DNA from: Devosia algicola
GTDB taxonomy: Bacteria; Pseudomonadota; Alphaproteobacteria; Rhizobiales; Devosiaceae
Assembly (NCBI RefSeq): GCF_028816455.1
Contig: NZ_CP118246.1
Coordinates: forward strand, 992,001 to 1,056,000
Direction of reading: 5' to 3'
Length of the DNA stretch: 64,000 nt
Shown piece after piece: positions 46,184-56,796 of the stretch. The notes under the pieces were generated by a model, which was given only the letters and a program-made list of their open reading frames with translations, had not been told where the DNA came from and did not search any database. Position numbers and translations under genes: made by a program. Numbering within the stretch: position 1 is the stretch's first letter; the number at the start of each line of letters is the position of its first letter.

Positions 46184-47674
46184 TTACCGGCGGCGCAACG
46201 TCGCCTTGATCTCGAGCAGTTTGTGGCGACCGAGCAGTAGCACTGTCGCCGCATAGACCAGGGCACATGTGCCAACGGTCACGCCCAGCCTGACCAGCGG
46301 GGCGGCACCTGTTAGCTCGGTTTGAACCAGCCAACCGACCCCGATCATTACAAGCGTCGCAAATACGGGTAATGCAAAACTGTTGAGATAGGCCCAGGGC
46401 GACAGTCGCAAGATGCGAACGACCATATAGACGCTGGGCAACCACATGACGAAGTTCTGGATCACCAGTGCGTTGGTCAGGGCGCTGACACCCCAACCGG
46501 CAAACAGAAAGACGTAGAGCACCGTCATCGATTGCTTGGCGACCAGGTAATAAAACCAAAGATCGGCCTGCCCCTGGCTCTTGATCAGCGACGACTGCAA
46601 TACGCCAACTGCTGTCAGCAAACCGAGGGCACAAAAGGCCTGAACCACAGGCACGGCATCGACCCACTGGGGCCCGAAAGCAAAAGGGATCAGATCTTGG
46701 GCGACCAGCGCCAGTCCGGAAAATGCCGGAAAAGCGACGATCGAAGACGCGAAGGTGCCGAACAGATAGGCCTCCCGTAGCTTGCCTAGCTCCTGTTGCA
46801 TGGACGAGAGCAGCGAATAGGAGACGAGGTTCAGCGCTCCAGTGATAAGGTCAGTCAAAATTTGAAAGATGCGCCGCGCAAAGCCATAAATGCCCAAGCC
46901 TGCAGGCCCCAGCAGAACGCCAATCAAAAGCTGGTCGATACTGACAGTGCTAATGAAATGGTTGCCGGTCGAAAACAGCCCAAAGGCCCGCAATTGCCTG
47001 AGTGCCTTGAGATCAAAGTTCAACCCTGGTCGCCAGCGCGCCGCAATCAAGGCTCCGGCACAGGTGACAATCGACGTCGCCAATTGCGAGAATGCCAGCG
47101 CCCAGAGCCCGAAGCCGAACCAGAGCAGCGTCAGACAACCAACAGCCGCCACGAGCGAAGCAATACCCGTGCGAATGGCGATTTTCCTGAACGACATGGC
47201 ACGTACCAGCAGGCCATTGGGCACAGCGGCCACCATGTCAAAAATAACCCGCAATCCAATGAACGGGATGAGTAGCCCCAGTTGGGGTTCGCCAAAGCTT
47301 TTGGCAATAGGCCCTGCCACCGCAACAATGACACCGTAGACCAGCAGTGCCGATACAATGCAAAGCCAAAACACCGCATCTAGATGGCGGTGCGTAATGG
47401 TTGCGCGTTGAATTATTGCATCCCGAAAACCCGCTGGTGCCACCGCCATGCCGAAAGTCGCAATGCTTGCAGCAAACGCAACGATGCCAAACTCGGCTGG
47501 ACCCAACACGCGCGAACTGGCCATGAATACCACCATGCCAAACGCGGCGGGTGCAAAGCTGGACAGCATCGACCACAAAGTACCGCGCATCGCAGCGGCG
47601 GCGCGACCGGTTTTGACATGATCTAGATCAGGGCCCGCGGTGACGTCACTTACCGCCATTGCTGAACCGATCAA
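46184..47674 (-). CDS. Wzx-type oligosaccharide flippase (ExoT-like)
   Basis: A 496-residue polytopic protein of the MATE/MVF polysaccharide flippase group, with about 12-14 membrane segments. Recognisable parts are LWSMLSSFAPAAFGMVVFMA, SSRVLGPAEFGIVAFAASIA and QRATITHRHLDAVFWLCIVS. It should move the lipid-linked repeat unit across the inner membrane. A start at 47659 (MAVSDV) is also possible. It is the last gene of the leftward run from exoY. ExoT is the closest functional analogue, but I cannot prove orthology. Confidence 0.85.
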   Translation of the reverse strand: MIGSAMAVSDVTAGPDLDHVKTGRAAAAMRGTLWSMLSSFAPAAFGMVVFMASSRVLGPAEFGIVAFAASIATFGMAVAPAGFRDAIIQRATITHRHLDAVFWLCIVSALLVYGVIVAVAGPIAKSFGEPQLGLLIPFIGLRVIFDMVAAVPNGLLVRAMSFRKIAIRTGIASLVAAVGCLTLLWFGFGLWALAFSQLATSIVTCAGALIAARWRPGLNFDLKALRQLRAFGLFSTGNHFISTVSIDQLLIGVLLGPAGLGIYGFARRIFQILTDLITGALNLVSYSLLSSMQQELGKLREAYLFGTFASSIVAFPAFSGLALVAQDLIPFAFGPQWVDAVPVVQAFCALGLLTAVGVLQSSLIKSQGQADLWFYYLVAKQSMTVLYVFLFAGWGVSALTNALVIQNFVMWLPSVYMVVRILRLSPWAYLNSFALPVFATLVMIGVGWLVQTELTGAAPLVRLGVTVGTCALVYAATVLLLGRHKLLEIKATLRRR

Positions 47675-47706
47675 AATCTGGTCGTCCTCTTTCCGATGCC
47701 GAATAT

Positions 47707-48705
47707 TCAGGGCGTGGGTGACGCACTACCACGCTCCTGCACAAAACTGGTGAACTCGGGGGTAATACGGCCAAATAGGCGAATAGCCAGACCGCGCCCG
47801 CGCAAACCCCAGTCATCGCGAAGTGGCAATTGACTTGAATTTGGATGGGCGAGCATTGCCTTGGCCATGCCGCGGGCCCGCGCCTGGGGCACAGCTGCAA
47901 ATAGGGGATTGGTCATGAAGCCGGCACGCTGAGCAGGAGTCGCCGCGTGCCACACTTGCCGCTGCAACGCCTGAATAGAGCGTTTGAGGTCGAGTTCACG
48001 TCGTAGATAGGACGAACTCAGTTCAGCGTTGCGCGTCGTCTGTTCTGCGTTCTCGGCCCAAACGGCCAATGGGGTCATCGCCACATACACTGGATCAACA
48101 ATCGAAAAAGTACGCAAATATTCCTGCAGAGTCGCTGTGCACGCATATTGAATTTCCAGCTGACTGCGCGCGTCATTTGACCAAAACAATCCGCCATTGG
48201 AAACGCCGATGCCCACCATCAAGGAGAGGCGGAACTGGTCGGGCTCATAACGGGCCTCCACGAAAAGTTCATCGAGCACACCGCTTTCGCTCAGCTGGGC
48301 CTGATCGGTTCCACTGGCCTGTTCAACCGATTGATTACGCAGAACAATCTCCACCCCCTGCCCGCGGCACAGTGAAATGTTCTTAGCGCAGAACGATGGC
48401 AATAGAAAATTATCGTCCTCCACAACGCAGAAATAGTCGGCGTGGCGGGGATTTTCGGCAGTGAAACACCCGTCAATGTTCCGAGAGGCAAAACGCTGCG
48501 GTACATTGTGGTTGTAATGAACACGGGGGTCGTTGATTGCTTCGCACACCGTCCGACCGGCCTGATCGGGATCATCATCATAGACGTCGCAAACCCAGTT
48601 CTGCCAGGTCTGCGCGATCATCGAATCCAATGCCCGCCGCAGGGCGGTCGGGCGTCTATAGGTAGGGGTTCGGATGTGGACCAGTCCGGCTGCAAGTTCA
48701 CGCAT
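47707..48705 (-). CDS. Glycosyltransferase family 2-like protein of unclear exo role
   Basis: A 332-residue protein with a GT-A type start (LVHIRTPTYRRPTALRRALD) and an acidic pair in CDVYDDDPDQAG, then VVEDDNFLLPSFCAKN as a likely DxD-type metal site. No membrane segment is evident. It overlaps the ExoQ-like gene by 8 bp. I cannot match it to one of the named succinoglycan transferases (M, O, A, L, U, W), so it may add a sugar specific to this polymer. Confidence 0.75.
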   Translation of the reverse strand: MRELAAGLVHIRTPTYRRPTALRRALDSMIAQTWQNWVCDVYDDDPDQAGRTVCEAINDPRVHYNHNVPQRFASRNIDGCFTAENPRHADYFCVVEDDNFLLPSFCAKNISLCRGQGVEIVLRNQSVEQASGTDQAQLSESGVLDELFVEARYEPDQFRLSLMVGIGVSNGGLFWSNDARSQLEIQYACTATLQEYLRTFSIVDPVYVAMTPLAVWAENAEQTTRNAELSSSYLRRELDLKRSIQALQRQVWHAATPAQRAGFMTNPLFAAVPQARARGMAKAMLAHPNSSQLPLRDDWGLRGRGLAIRLFGRITPEFTSFVQERGSASPTP

Positions 48706-49967
48706 CGATCAGTCCTTTCATGTGCGCGGACGCGCGATTAGCACTAGCAACCATTTGCGCCTGAGCGCGGACCGCCAGCAGGCCTTGGGCCGCATAGATG
48801 AAGGTGCAGACGGCTAGGATCGAGCGGATGGAAAATTCGAAAAAGACCTCGACCTCAATGAAGCTGCGCAGGATCATCAATACCTGCAGGCTCAAAAGCA
48901 TGGCATTAGGCGCGTTGGGTCGCAGTAATGCATAAGTCGCGATCATCAATCCGCCGCCATAGATGATCATCATTTGCAGCGAAAGGCCGATCAGGCCAAT
49001 CTCTACGGCGTTGGAAATATAGGTATTGTGGAAATTGAACCCGGCGCCAGAGGGGACTAGGAACATGGCCCACAACTCTTCGGCCGGCGCGAAACCGCTG
49101 ACCCAGAAGGCACGATAGCCCAACCCCTGCAGGGGGCGTTCAGCAATAAAGCTCAGCCCGGTTGCCCAAAGTTCGGTGCGACCCGTCAGCGTAGGGTCTT
49201 TGCCTGACTCCTCCAGAACATCGGCCAGCAGGGTATCTCCTGCCGTGACAACCAGCAGCGCCAGTGCCGCCAGCGCAATCCCGATCAGTGCTGCAAAAAA
49301 GAGCCTTCTGATAAAGGCTCAAGCGAGCGGTCAGCAGAACCAGAACGATGATCGCCAGACAGGGCACCACCATCATGATCGCGCCAGCCGATTGCGCCAG
49401 TATGAGCAGCGGCCCCGAAATCAGCACGCCGCCGAGCGCTGCCAGCCGAAGCAGAAAATGCCCATTGCGGTCGGAAACGATGGCAACTGCGATTAGCACG
49501 AACACTGCAATGTGGGCGGCAAAAGCATTTTTACTGCCAAAGATGCCGAGCCAGGCCGAGCCCCCATTATTGCCGATCAGGATGCTCACGACGACACCGA
49601 TGGCATAAACAACAAACAGGACACGCATCAGCATTGTCGTGGACAGTCGCCCCGTCATGACCACGGCAACCACCAACGTGAAGGACAATTGCAGGCCATA
49701 TCTCAGCGTGTTGTCAGGATATTGCGACCAAAGGGCCGTGAGCAGGCAATAGACGGGCAGCAGCAGGACAATCCACCAACGAATGACGCTGTCCATAGTT
49801 TGGCGAATATTGGTGACGGCCAACATGCCGCCGCACGCGATGAACACCAATGCGGCGAGTGAACCCAGCATTGCATTGAGAACCAACGCCGACAAAGCCA
49901 GAAATACCATGATGGCAGCCAAATCGACCGTGAAACGGTTCCCGATGGTGGCTGGACGCGCATTCAT
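48698..49967 (-). CDS. exoQ: O-antigen ligase/polymerase-like membrane protein, ExoQ-like, frameshifted once
   Basis: About 422 residues with some ten membrane segments (for example IMVFLALSALVLNAMLG). The TGRTELWATGLSFIAERPLQ and GLGYRAFW segment is characteristic of Wzy/ExoQ polymerases, followed by a periplasmic-loop His in FNFHNTYISNAVEIGLIGL. The frame breaks at GAGCCT 49301-49306 or the AGGCTC at 49315-49320; removing one base in either restores LFFAALIGIALAALALLVVT. The start (ATG 49967) overlaps the exoO stop. Confidence 0.85.
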
Positions 49968-51169
49968 GTCACCGGTGCCAATGCATTGGTCGAACTGTCT
50001 GATGCCTGGACGCAGGCCAATGGAATAAAGCCAGCCGCATAGTGAGCGGCCCGCCCCGTGCAAACAACGACGATGGGACGACCTCGACCAACATTGGCTA
50101 GGTCGACCCATGCCTGGCGTGGACGCGGTTCAGCCCAGTTTGCCGTTTGGATAGGATGATAGGCGGGCACATCGTCTGGTTTCAGTGCCAGTGGGTCGTG
50201 AATTGGCTGGTACCCCGCTGTGTTCTTGGGGAGCCTTCCCTCCACAAAGGAGCGCAACAACAACCCGACTAAAGGCGGGGCAGCCAGCATAAGGGATAGA
50301 GCCTGCACAGGCTTTCGCCCCTTGATTGCCTGGACCAGATGCTCAAATTGCAAACTTTGCTTCAGTTTGGCGTGGCGGACTGCGAACGCTATCACCAGCG
50401 GCCACGGCAAATCACTCAGCCGGTCAACCATGGCGTTCTGGCTGCTGATCATTGCCTCCAGATCAGCAGGAGAAAGCCGATGCGAAATCGAACCACGGTG
50501 GCGACGATACAAATAGAACGGTTCTGGCACCACGATCATCTTCGTGCCGCCCAGCAACAGGCGCAGCACTAGATCGTAGTCTTCCCCGATGCGCAGGCTT
50601 TCGTCATAGCGAAAATCGCCTAGGACATCGGCGCGAATGAGAGGTTTCAAGTACCCCAAAGGCGCTGTTCCATCAAAGCCTGATCGGATCCATTGTTCCG
50701 GCTCAACCTCAAATAGGCAGGTGCGCTGGCGATCCAACAGCAGTGTTGCCGGAGAACCATCCTCGTAAAAGTGCAGTAGATCATCAGCGACTATGGCGGC
50801 ACCATGTTGATTTGCGGCCGCCACCAACCGCTCAAGGCGCTCATGATGGATAATGTCGTCAGAATCGACAATCGCGATCCAGCGTCCGCGCGCCGCTTCA
50901 AATCCGCGATTGCGGCAGCGTGCCGGACCGCTATTGGCCTTGGCTCGGATCAATCGTACGCGGGTGTCAGATTGCACAAACCGCTCAACCAGCCCAACGC
51001 TGTTGTCAGTCGACGCGTCATCGCACACGATGAGCTCGAGCTTGCCGATGGTTTGGCGCAGCACTGATTCAATTGCCGGAACAATCTTTGCGCCGGCCTG
51101 ATAATTGGCCATCACCACGCTGATCAGCGGCGCAGACGATCGTCCCGCATCGGGGCGGTTTGAGCACAC
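49964..51169 (-). CDS. exoO: Glycosyltransferase family 2, ExoO-like
   Basis: A 401-residue GT2 enzyme. The nucleotide-sugar region is ISVVMANYQAGAKIVPAIES, LIVCDDASTDNSVGLVERF and GRWIAIVDSDDIIHHERL, with the DSDD metal site. A later EDYDLVLRLLLGGTKM segment holds the probable general base. ExoO adds a glucose in succinoglycan side-chain assembly; the length and C-terminus fit an ExoO-type protein, though specificity is inferred. The frame is intact. Confidence 0.82.
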   Translation of the reverse strand: MCSNRPDAGRSSAPLISVVMANYQAGAKIVPAIESVLRQTIGKLELIVCDDASTDNSVGLVERFVQSDTRVRLIRAKANSGPARCRNRGFEAARGRWIAIVDSDDIIHHERLERLVAAANQHGAAIVADDLLHFYEDGSPATLLLDRQRTCLFEVEPEQWIRSGFDGTAPLGYLKPLIRADVLGDFRYDESLRIGEDYDLVLRLLLGGTKMIVVPEPFYLYRRHRGSISHRLSPADLEAMISSQNAMVDRLSDLPWPLVIAFAVRHAKLKQSLQFEHLVQAIKGRKPVQALSLMLAAPPLVGLLLRSFVEGRLPKNTAGYQPIHDPLALKPDDVPAYHPIQTANWAEPRPRQAWVDLANVGRGRPIVVVCTGRAAHYAAGFIPLACVQASDSSTNALAPVT

Positions 51170-51203
51170 ATTGTCACCACTTCGTTTGTCGGCTCTGGAG
51201 TCG

Positions 51204-51569
51204 CTAGGCGGACGTTCTGCTCAGGACGCCATCGAATTCGGAAAGCACTTCACTCAATCCGTTGATCTGGAGGTCAATCTGACCGATCCGCCTTTTTGCC
51301 GCTGCTGCGTTGGCTTCGGCATCAAGGATCGACTGCTCGTCTTCGCTGCTCCGGGCACCGTAGTCGCCTGAATTGTCGAGTAAATTGCTCGCTTGGGCGT
51401 AGGAGACATCCAACCGCTGTTGTAATCCCTGCCGTTCACGCCGCGCGCTAACGATTGCGTCCTCGATCGCGCGCCGAACCGTCATCATGCGGTCCATATC
51501 GGTGTTGGCGTCGCGGTCTGGGTTACGGGTCCGAAAAACCTTGGGACGCCAGGAAAGCATGGATGCCAT
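51204..51569 (-). CDS. Small coiled-coil protein of the exo cluster, unknown function
   Basis: A 121-residue soluble protein, charged and mostly helical in character. Segments such as MMTVRRAIEDAIVSARRERQ and AEANAAAAKRRIGQIDLQIN suggest a coiled coil. There is no signal peptide. It lies between exoY (21 bp upstream) and exoO (34 bp downstream) on the same strand and is probably co-transcribed. I do not recognise a family. A scaffolding role for the assembly enzymes would be speculation. Confidence 0.65.
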   Translation of the reverse strand: MASMLSWRPKVFRTRNPDRDANTDMDRMMTVRRAIEDAIVSARRERQGLQQRLDVSYAQASNLLDNSGDYGARSSEDEQSILDAEANAAAAKRRIGQIDLQINGLSEVLSEFDGVLSRTSA

Positions 51570-51589
51570 GTTAGTCCCTCCTCAAAAAT

Positions 51590-52261
51590 TCAGCGACTAC
51601 CGGTCCGTTGGACCACCACTTTGACTGTCTTGAGTAAAATGACCAGATCGCCCGCTAAGGTCCAGTCGCGCACATACTGGCTATCGAGTTGAACGCGCTG
51701 ATCGTATCCCACCTCGCTCCGACCGCTTATTTGCCACAGGCCCGTTATGCCGGGCCTGGTAGCAGCGTAGGCTTCGATTGCGGACGCGTAACGCTCAACT
51801 TCGTCCTGCACGATTGGGCGAGGCCCGACGAGGCTCATATCGCCACGAATGACGTTGATCAGCTGGGGAAGTTCATCAAGACTGGTGATGCGCAAAAAGC
51901 GGCCAATCGGGGTAATTCGAGGGTCATCCCGCAATTTTTGCGTCGCGTTCCATTCGGCTCGGGCCTTCGGGAACAGTTCAAGGTGCCGAGCCAGGGCGCG
52001 TTGCGAGTCAGTGATCATCGATCGGAATTTCAAACACCGGAACCGCTTGCCGTTGTGGCCAATCCGCTCGTGCCCAAAAAATATCGGACCTCGATCGGTC
52101 GAGAACATTATGACGGCAATGAAGAACATGGCGGGTAGGGCAAACAGCAGCATCGTCGATGCAATAAGCACATCGAATGCCCGTTTGGACGCTCCCCCTT
52201 TGGGCGCTTGTGCCTTGGAAACCCTGCGCGATATATCAAGTTCGGCATTTAGGATCGGCAT
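51590..52261 (-). CDS. exoY: Undecaprenyl-phosphate sugar phosphotransferase, ExoY-like
   Basis: A 223-residue bacterial sugar transferase: one hydrophobic hairpin (VLIASTMLLFALPAMFFIAV) then GPIFFGHERIGHNGKRFRCL, KFRSMITDS, the catalytic RITSLDELPQLINVIRGDMS, LVGPRPIV and TRPGITGLWQISGRSEVGYD. It starts repeat-unit synthesis by moving a sugar-1-phosphate (galactose in succinoglycan) to the lipid carrier. It is the first gene of the leftward run exoY to flippase. Confidence 0.92.
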   Translation of the reverse strand: MPILNAELDISRRVSKAQAPKGGASKRAFDVLIASTMLLFALPAMFFIAVIMFSTDRGPIFFGHERIGHNGKRFRCLKFRSMITDSQRALARHLELFPKARAEWNATQKLRDDPRITPIGRFLRITSLDELPQLINVIRGDMSLVGPRPIVQDEVERYASAIEAYAATRPGITGLWQISGRSEVGYDQRVQLDSQYVRDWTLAGDLVILLKTVKVVVQRTGSR

Positions 52262-52730
52262 GTAGGTATCTCACTATATTGAGTTTCCGGGGACCTTGAT
52301 GTCGCCTTTTTAGATTATTCACTCTCGACACGAAAACATACTTTGCAGAACCTTTTGAGTTCAGACATCGCATATTTTTCAAATCTCTCGTCGGGGCGCA
52401 TTCATCCAAGAATTACGCCCACAAACGATCTACTCGACCGCTTCGTTCCGATTTTTCCGCAAGGCGAAGTGCGATATTATTCGACCCGCGCCACAGCAAA
52501 GGGACCATGATTGCGCGCATGAATCAACCCTCAGCACGCATAGCTGTAATGTACGGAGATGCCCTAAAAAAGGCCAAATTTCAGCTATCTGCGGTCACTG
52601 ACAACCCGACAGAATGCGTTGCATAGTTCAGGGGAAAGTCGCCGCTAAACTGACCTATGATAAGATTTGCTTGGTGCATACGCTTTGTAGTTCTGATGGG
52701 CGTTTTGGAAATACTGTCGGGATTACCAAA
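52262..52730. other. Intergenic region, about 470 bp
   Basis: No recognisable gene. The leftward exoY promoter must lie here. The region is AT-richer than its surroundings. I do not see a strong hairpin or repeat. Confidence 0.4.
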
Positions 52731-52904
52731 CTATAGGTGGAACAAATAAGCGACGCCATTCCAAAGCAGGTAGACCCCTACCCAGCCGAGCGCGAGAATC
52801 AAAAAAGCGATCACGCCCCATGGCCATTTGAAGGCTGGACGTTTGATGGGCAACGGTTGGCTCGTCTCTTCGACGACCGGCTCGTCTCGCCCGTCTTTCC
52901 GCAT
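52731..52904 (-). CDS. Small single-span membrane protein
   Basis: A 57-residue protein, MRKDGRDEPVVEETSQPLPI at the start, then a proline-rich linker and one membrane span (WGVIAFLILALGWVGVYLLW). I chose the ATG at 52904 because GGGAG precedes it; a longer frame to 53039 exists. It stands alone between exoY and the UTP-glucose pyrophosphorylase gene. No family is recognised; a regulatory microprotein for exopolysaccharide synthesis is possible but unproven. Confidence 0.5.
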   Translation of the reverse strand: MRKDGRDEPVVEETSQPLPIKRPAFKWPWGVIAFLILALGWVGVYLLWNGVAYLFHL

Positions 52905-53463
52905 TTCTGCTCCCTTTTTGAGGCTTCTGCCTCGCTCAGCGCTGTGGGCGCACTCTCGTTCAAATACCTTAACGCAATGTGAGGCCGGCGCTGACGCCCG
53001 AGACTTCGTCCCGCGCCCAGAGATAGGCTCAATCGCCACGATTCCCCGGTTTGGGGCTAAACTGCCTTACACAGTGCTTCAAAGTTTCAATCGCGTCGGT
53101 ACATTGCTCATCAGTCGGTCAATACAGTGCGCTCGGGCGAGACACAATAGATCACGCATCACTCTTTTTTGTATCTTGAAGAACGGATTCAGGAAATAAT
53201 AGAATCTACTTTATAATATTCCATAAATCTCGAAACGAGATATTACCGCTTGGTCGAGTTTAGAACTAGTACTTCACAATACATTTGTGAATATGTGGCT
53301 AAAAAGTGTCCATTTGCGGCGAATTTGTGCCAAACTAGGCGAATTTAAACTATTCATTTGATGCATCATTGCTATGCGTGACCGTCGATAATTTTAGATG
53401 GACTTGCGCGGTGCGTTATGGTGCCCTTCAACTGTTTTCCAAATGCTCAATCAGGAGTTTGCC
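52905..53463. other. AT-rich intergenic region upstream of galU, with a short palindrome
   Basis: About 560 bp without a credible gene. It contains ATCTCG-AAA-CGAGAT (53227-53241), a compact inverted repeat about 220 bp before the galU start that could be an operator. The local base composition is clearly more AT-rich than the coding sequence around it, as expected for a promoter region. Confidence 0.4.
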
Positions 53464-54374
53464 GTGGTTAAGCGCGTCAGAACAGGTGTCTTTCCCGTCG
53501 CCGGTCTGGGGACCAGATTGTTACCGGCAACGAAGGCAATGCCCAAAGAGATGCTGACGGTGGTGGATCGCCCGCTCATCCAATACGCAGTCGACGAGGC
53601 CCGGGACGCCGGTATCGAACATTTCGTCTTCGTCACAGGACGTAATAAGGGGGTGATCGAGGATCACTTTGATCGCCAGTTCGAGCTTGAAACTACCTTG
53701 GAAACTCGCGGCAAATCCGCAGCGCTTTCAGAATTGCGCCGGGATTTACCTTCTGCCGGGCGAACCAGCTTCACCCGACAACAGGAGCCACTAGGGCTGG
53801 GTCACGCAGTCTGGTGCGCCCGCCAGATTGTAGGGAGCGAGCCATTTGCGCTGCTACTGCCCGACATGCCTTTCAACTGCAGACGGGGCGTTCTGGCACA
53901 AATGATGGATACCTACGAGGAAACTGGCGGCAATTTGATCGCGGTTGAAGAGGTGCCGATGCCCGAAGTCTCGTCATACGGGGTGGTTGCACGCGGTTCA
54001 GGCCTGACCAGAATTTTCGCCTGGAGGGAATGGTGGAAAAGCCCAAGCCCGACGCAGCGCCGTCCAACCTGATCATTTCCGGGCGATATATATTGCAACC
54101 AGAGATTTTTGATCTGCTGGCCGACCAAACCATCGGCGCGGGAGGCGAAATCCAGTTGACCGATGCGATGCAGACGCTGATGCAGCGACAGCCTTTCCGC
54201 GGGGTCAAATACGAGGGACAATCCTTCGACTGCGGCTCCAAAATTGGCTTTCTCACCGCCAATGTGGCCTATGCGCTGGGTCGCAATGACATAGCGGATG
54301 ATTTTCTGGTCGCGTTGGCCAAGTTGGAACTTGATACAGTCTTGTCAGCGGGCTTCACCACGGCCGCTGAATAG
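53464..54374 (+). CDS. exoN: UTP-glucose-1-phosphate uridylyltransferase (GalU/ExoN), frameshifted once
   Basis: About 303 residues. It makes UDP-glucose for polymer synthesis. Landmarks are [54 protein letters not shown] and FALLLPDMP (metal site). One base is missing near 53998-54010; after repair the frame continues [20 protein letters not shown] and [14 protein letters not shown]. The GTG start at 53464 is supported by AGGAG seven bases upstream. Confidence 0.88.
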
Positions 54375-54395
54375 AAGCGTCGTAACCTATTAGAT

Positions 54396-54430
54396 GGCGC
54401 GACGGTTCCAACCCAGTCGCGTCTTTTTTT
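54396..54430 (+). terminator. Rho-independent terminator after galU/exoN
   Basis: GGCGCGAC (54396-54403) pairs with GTCGCGTC (54416-54423), with one G-T wobble and a 12-base loop. Seven T residues follow (54424-54430). It ends transcription of the rightward galU gene just before the convergent exoP gene. Confidence 0.8.
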
Positions 54431-54443
54431 GTCGGCGTCGCGA

Positions 54444-56752
54444 TCAGCGCGCGACAGGTTCAGCGGTATTTTCGACTTGGTAGTAGGCTCTGGTAGACGT
54501 CCACGAAACGCTCCACGCTCCCAACATCACTGTAGCGAGGGAGCCTTCTTGAAATCGACCTTGTTGAGCACGACGCCCAGAACGCCGTCCACCAACTCGG
54601 GCTCCCGGTCAAGCAGGGCGCGGACCAGCCTGCGCGGCGTCTTGCCCCATTCGGCCACAAGGATAAATCCATCTGTCCACGGCAGTACGGACATCGCATC
54701 GACTACCGGGCCTAACGGCGGCAGGTCGATTACAACATAGTCAAACTCGCGGCGTGCTTCGATCAGAAATGCCTGCATCTCGGGTGAGGATAAAAAGTCA
54801 TTGGTGCGACCGACGACGCCCGAGGTATTGGCGGGCACTGTGACCAACCCGGTATCGGCACTGGTCTCCGCTACTTCCCGCCAGCTTTTACCGTCAGCCA
54901 GATCCATCAGTCCCAAATCAGACTCGCTGCCGATGAGCCTGCGTGGTGCCGGGTTGGCGCAGATCCGCGTCAACTAGTAAGACTTTACTGCCACCGGTAA
55001 CAAACATTTCCGCGAACGACACCGCGAACGTTGATTTACCTTCGTCGGGGAGTACAGACACCACCCCCACGACGTGCCCGCCATCCTTGCGCGTCGAGCG
55101 TAGTGCCAGCTTGCACGACTTTAGTGTTTCAAGAAGCGGCGCGCTCGGGAAATGCCCTGCCCGCCCCGCAATCTGGTTTCGCAAGAAGCGATGAACAACG
55201 GTTGAGTGTTGGTTATGATCACGCTTTGATCGTCCGAGATTCAAAAGTGGTAGATAGCCCAGAAAACGAAGTCCGAGCTCGTTGTTGACCTGGGCACCGG
55301 TCCGAAATGCTCGTTCGCGCATCTCGTTGAACGCACTGAACGCCAGTCCCATAAGCAGGCCCGCCAGCAACGCCCCAGCTAACACTACCATTGTGCGGGG
55401 TTTGGAAGGACCGTCTGGAAAGAGGGCTTCGGTGATCACCCTCACTGCAGGGATTGGAAACGATTGCCGTTGAATCGATTCCTCATAGCGGCCGAGGAAC
55501 GAATTGTAGAGGATGCCCAGTGCCGTTGAGCGCTGCTGCAATTCGCTCAGTTTTACCTGCGATTGATTGACGTCGTCGGCGGCCCTACCCTCATTGTCGA
55601 TGTCGCGCCGCAATCCGACTTCTTGCTGCTGGGCGATGTTGAGCCTCCGTCAGATATTGCTCATTGAGGCCTTGCAATTGTGCGAAAATCTGACTGTTTA
55701 GCGCCGACATCTCGGCGTTGAGCGCGACCAACTGTGGATGGTCCGATCCATAGGTGTTCGTCACCTGCGCAATGCGGCTAACCAAAATGGCGTGTTGGGT
55801 GCGCAGCGTGGATATTTCGGTATTGGCACTTTCCGAACCTGCTAGCAGAGCTACATTTTGCGCGGCGGCTTCAGGCCCGGCGGCGATCACCGCCTGAAGC
55901 TGGTTCGACAGGGCGCGGATACGCGCTGAGGCAGCCTGGGCCTCAGCAAGTTTGCTTGACAGCGCCTCGACCCGATTATTGCTTAAGTTACGGTCCTGAT
56001 CGACAGAAATTCCGCTATCCTGGCGAAATTGCTGGATCGCCTGGTTGGCCTGGCGCTGGCTTTCGCCAATCTCAGTCAATCGCTGCTGCAACCAATCTGC
56101 GGCGGCCTTGGTCGCTTCGACGTCGGCATTCAACTGGTCCTGAACAACGGCACTGGCATAGGCGCGTGCCAGTCTTTGAGCGAGTTCGGGCGATGAGGCC
56201 TCATAGCTTACCCGAATGATGGAGCCTACGCCCCATCCGATCAACCTGGACATTGGAGCGCAACATGCCGACGACCTGATCAAGAGTTGCCTGTGGTGGC
56301 GCCGCAGTCCCAGGCTGTCCCTGCCCCATCAGCGTCGAAAAAGGGCCAAAAAACAGTCCCTTCAATCGCCCGGTGAACGACACGGGTGGGTTCAAAAATT
56401 CGACGTCGGTTGTCAAATTTTCTGCCTTTGCCACCGCAGTGGCAATCCGGCTCGACCGCAGCACTTCAATCTGGTTGAGTACTTGGGATTCCAGCTCGAC
56501 GCCACTTACCGGCACCGAAGTGCCATCGACCACCTGCTCCAGATTCTTGTCGATCAGGATTTGGCCGGCGGAGACGTAGTTGCGCGGCGCCAATGTCAAA
56601 TACAATATACCCAGCGTCACGGCGATGGCCAAGCACAGCGAGATGACGCGGACCTGTCGGCGTAATAGCGAAAAAATACGGTCGAGATCGATGGATTTGA
56701 TGTCCGATTGTTGCGGCGCCATCGATTCTGGGTACTGGCTTCGTTCAAGCAT
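54444..56752 (-). CDS. exoP: Wzz/BY-kinase fusion, ExoP-like, frameshifted four or five times
   Basis: Some 765 residues. The N-terminal Wzz domain (SLLRRQVRVISLCLAIAVTL, membrane) is followed by periplasmic coiled coils and a second membrane span (VVLAGALLAGLLMGLAFSAF). The C-terminal tyrosine kinase domain has Walker A PDEGKSTFA, Walker A' LLVDADLRQPG and VVIDLPPLGP. Extra bases occur at 56222-56227, 55641-55646, 54935-54940 and 54541-54546 (all GAGCCT). Repairs give MGRSSIIRVSYE, LTELNIAQQQEVGLRRD, PGTTQLIGSESDLG and FKKLPRYSDVGS. A further repair at AGGCTC 54485-54490 would end the protein VYQSYYQVENTAEPVAR at 54444; otherwise it ends at 54460. It controls chain length. Confidence 0.88.
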
Positions 56753-56796
56753 GATTCGCCTCCGCGGCGTCGGATGGAGCAGTTTGATTTGCGGGG

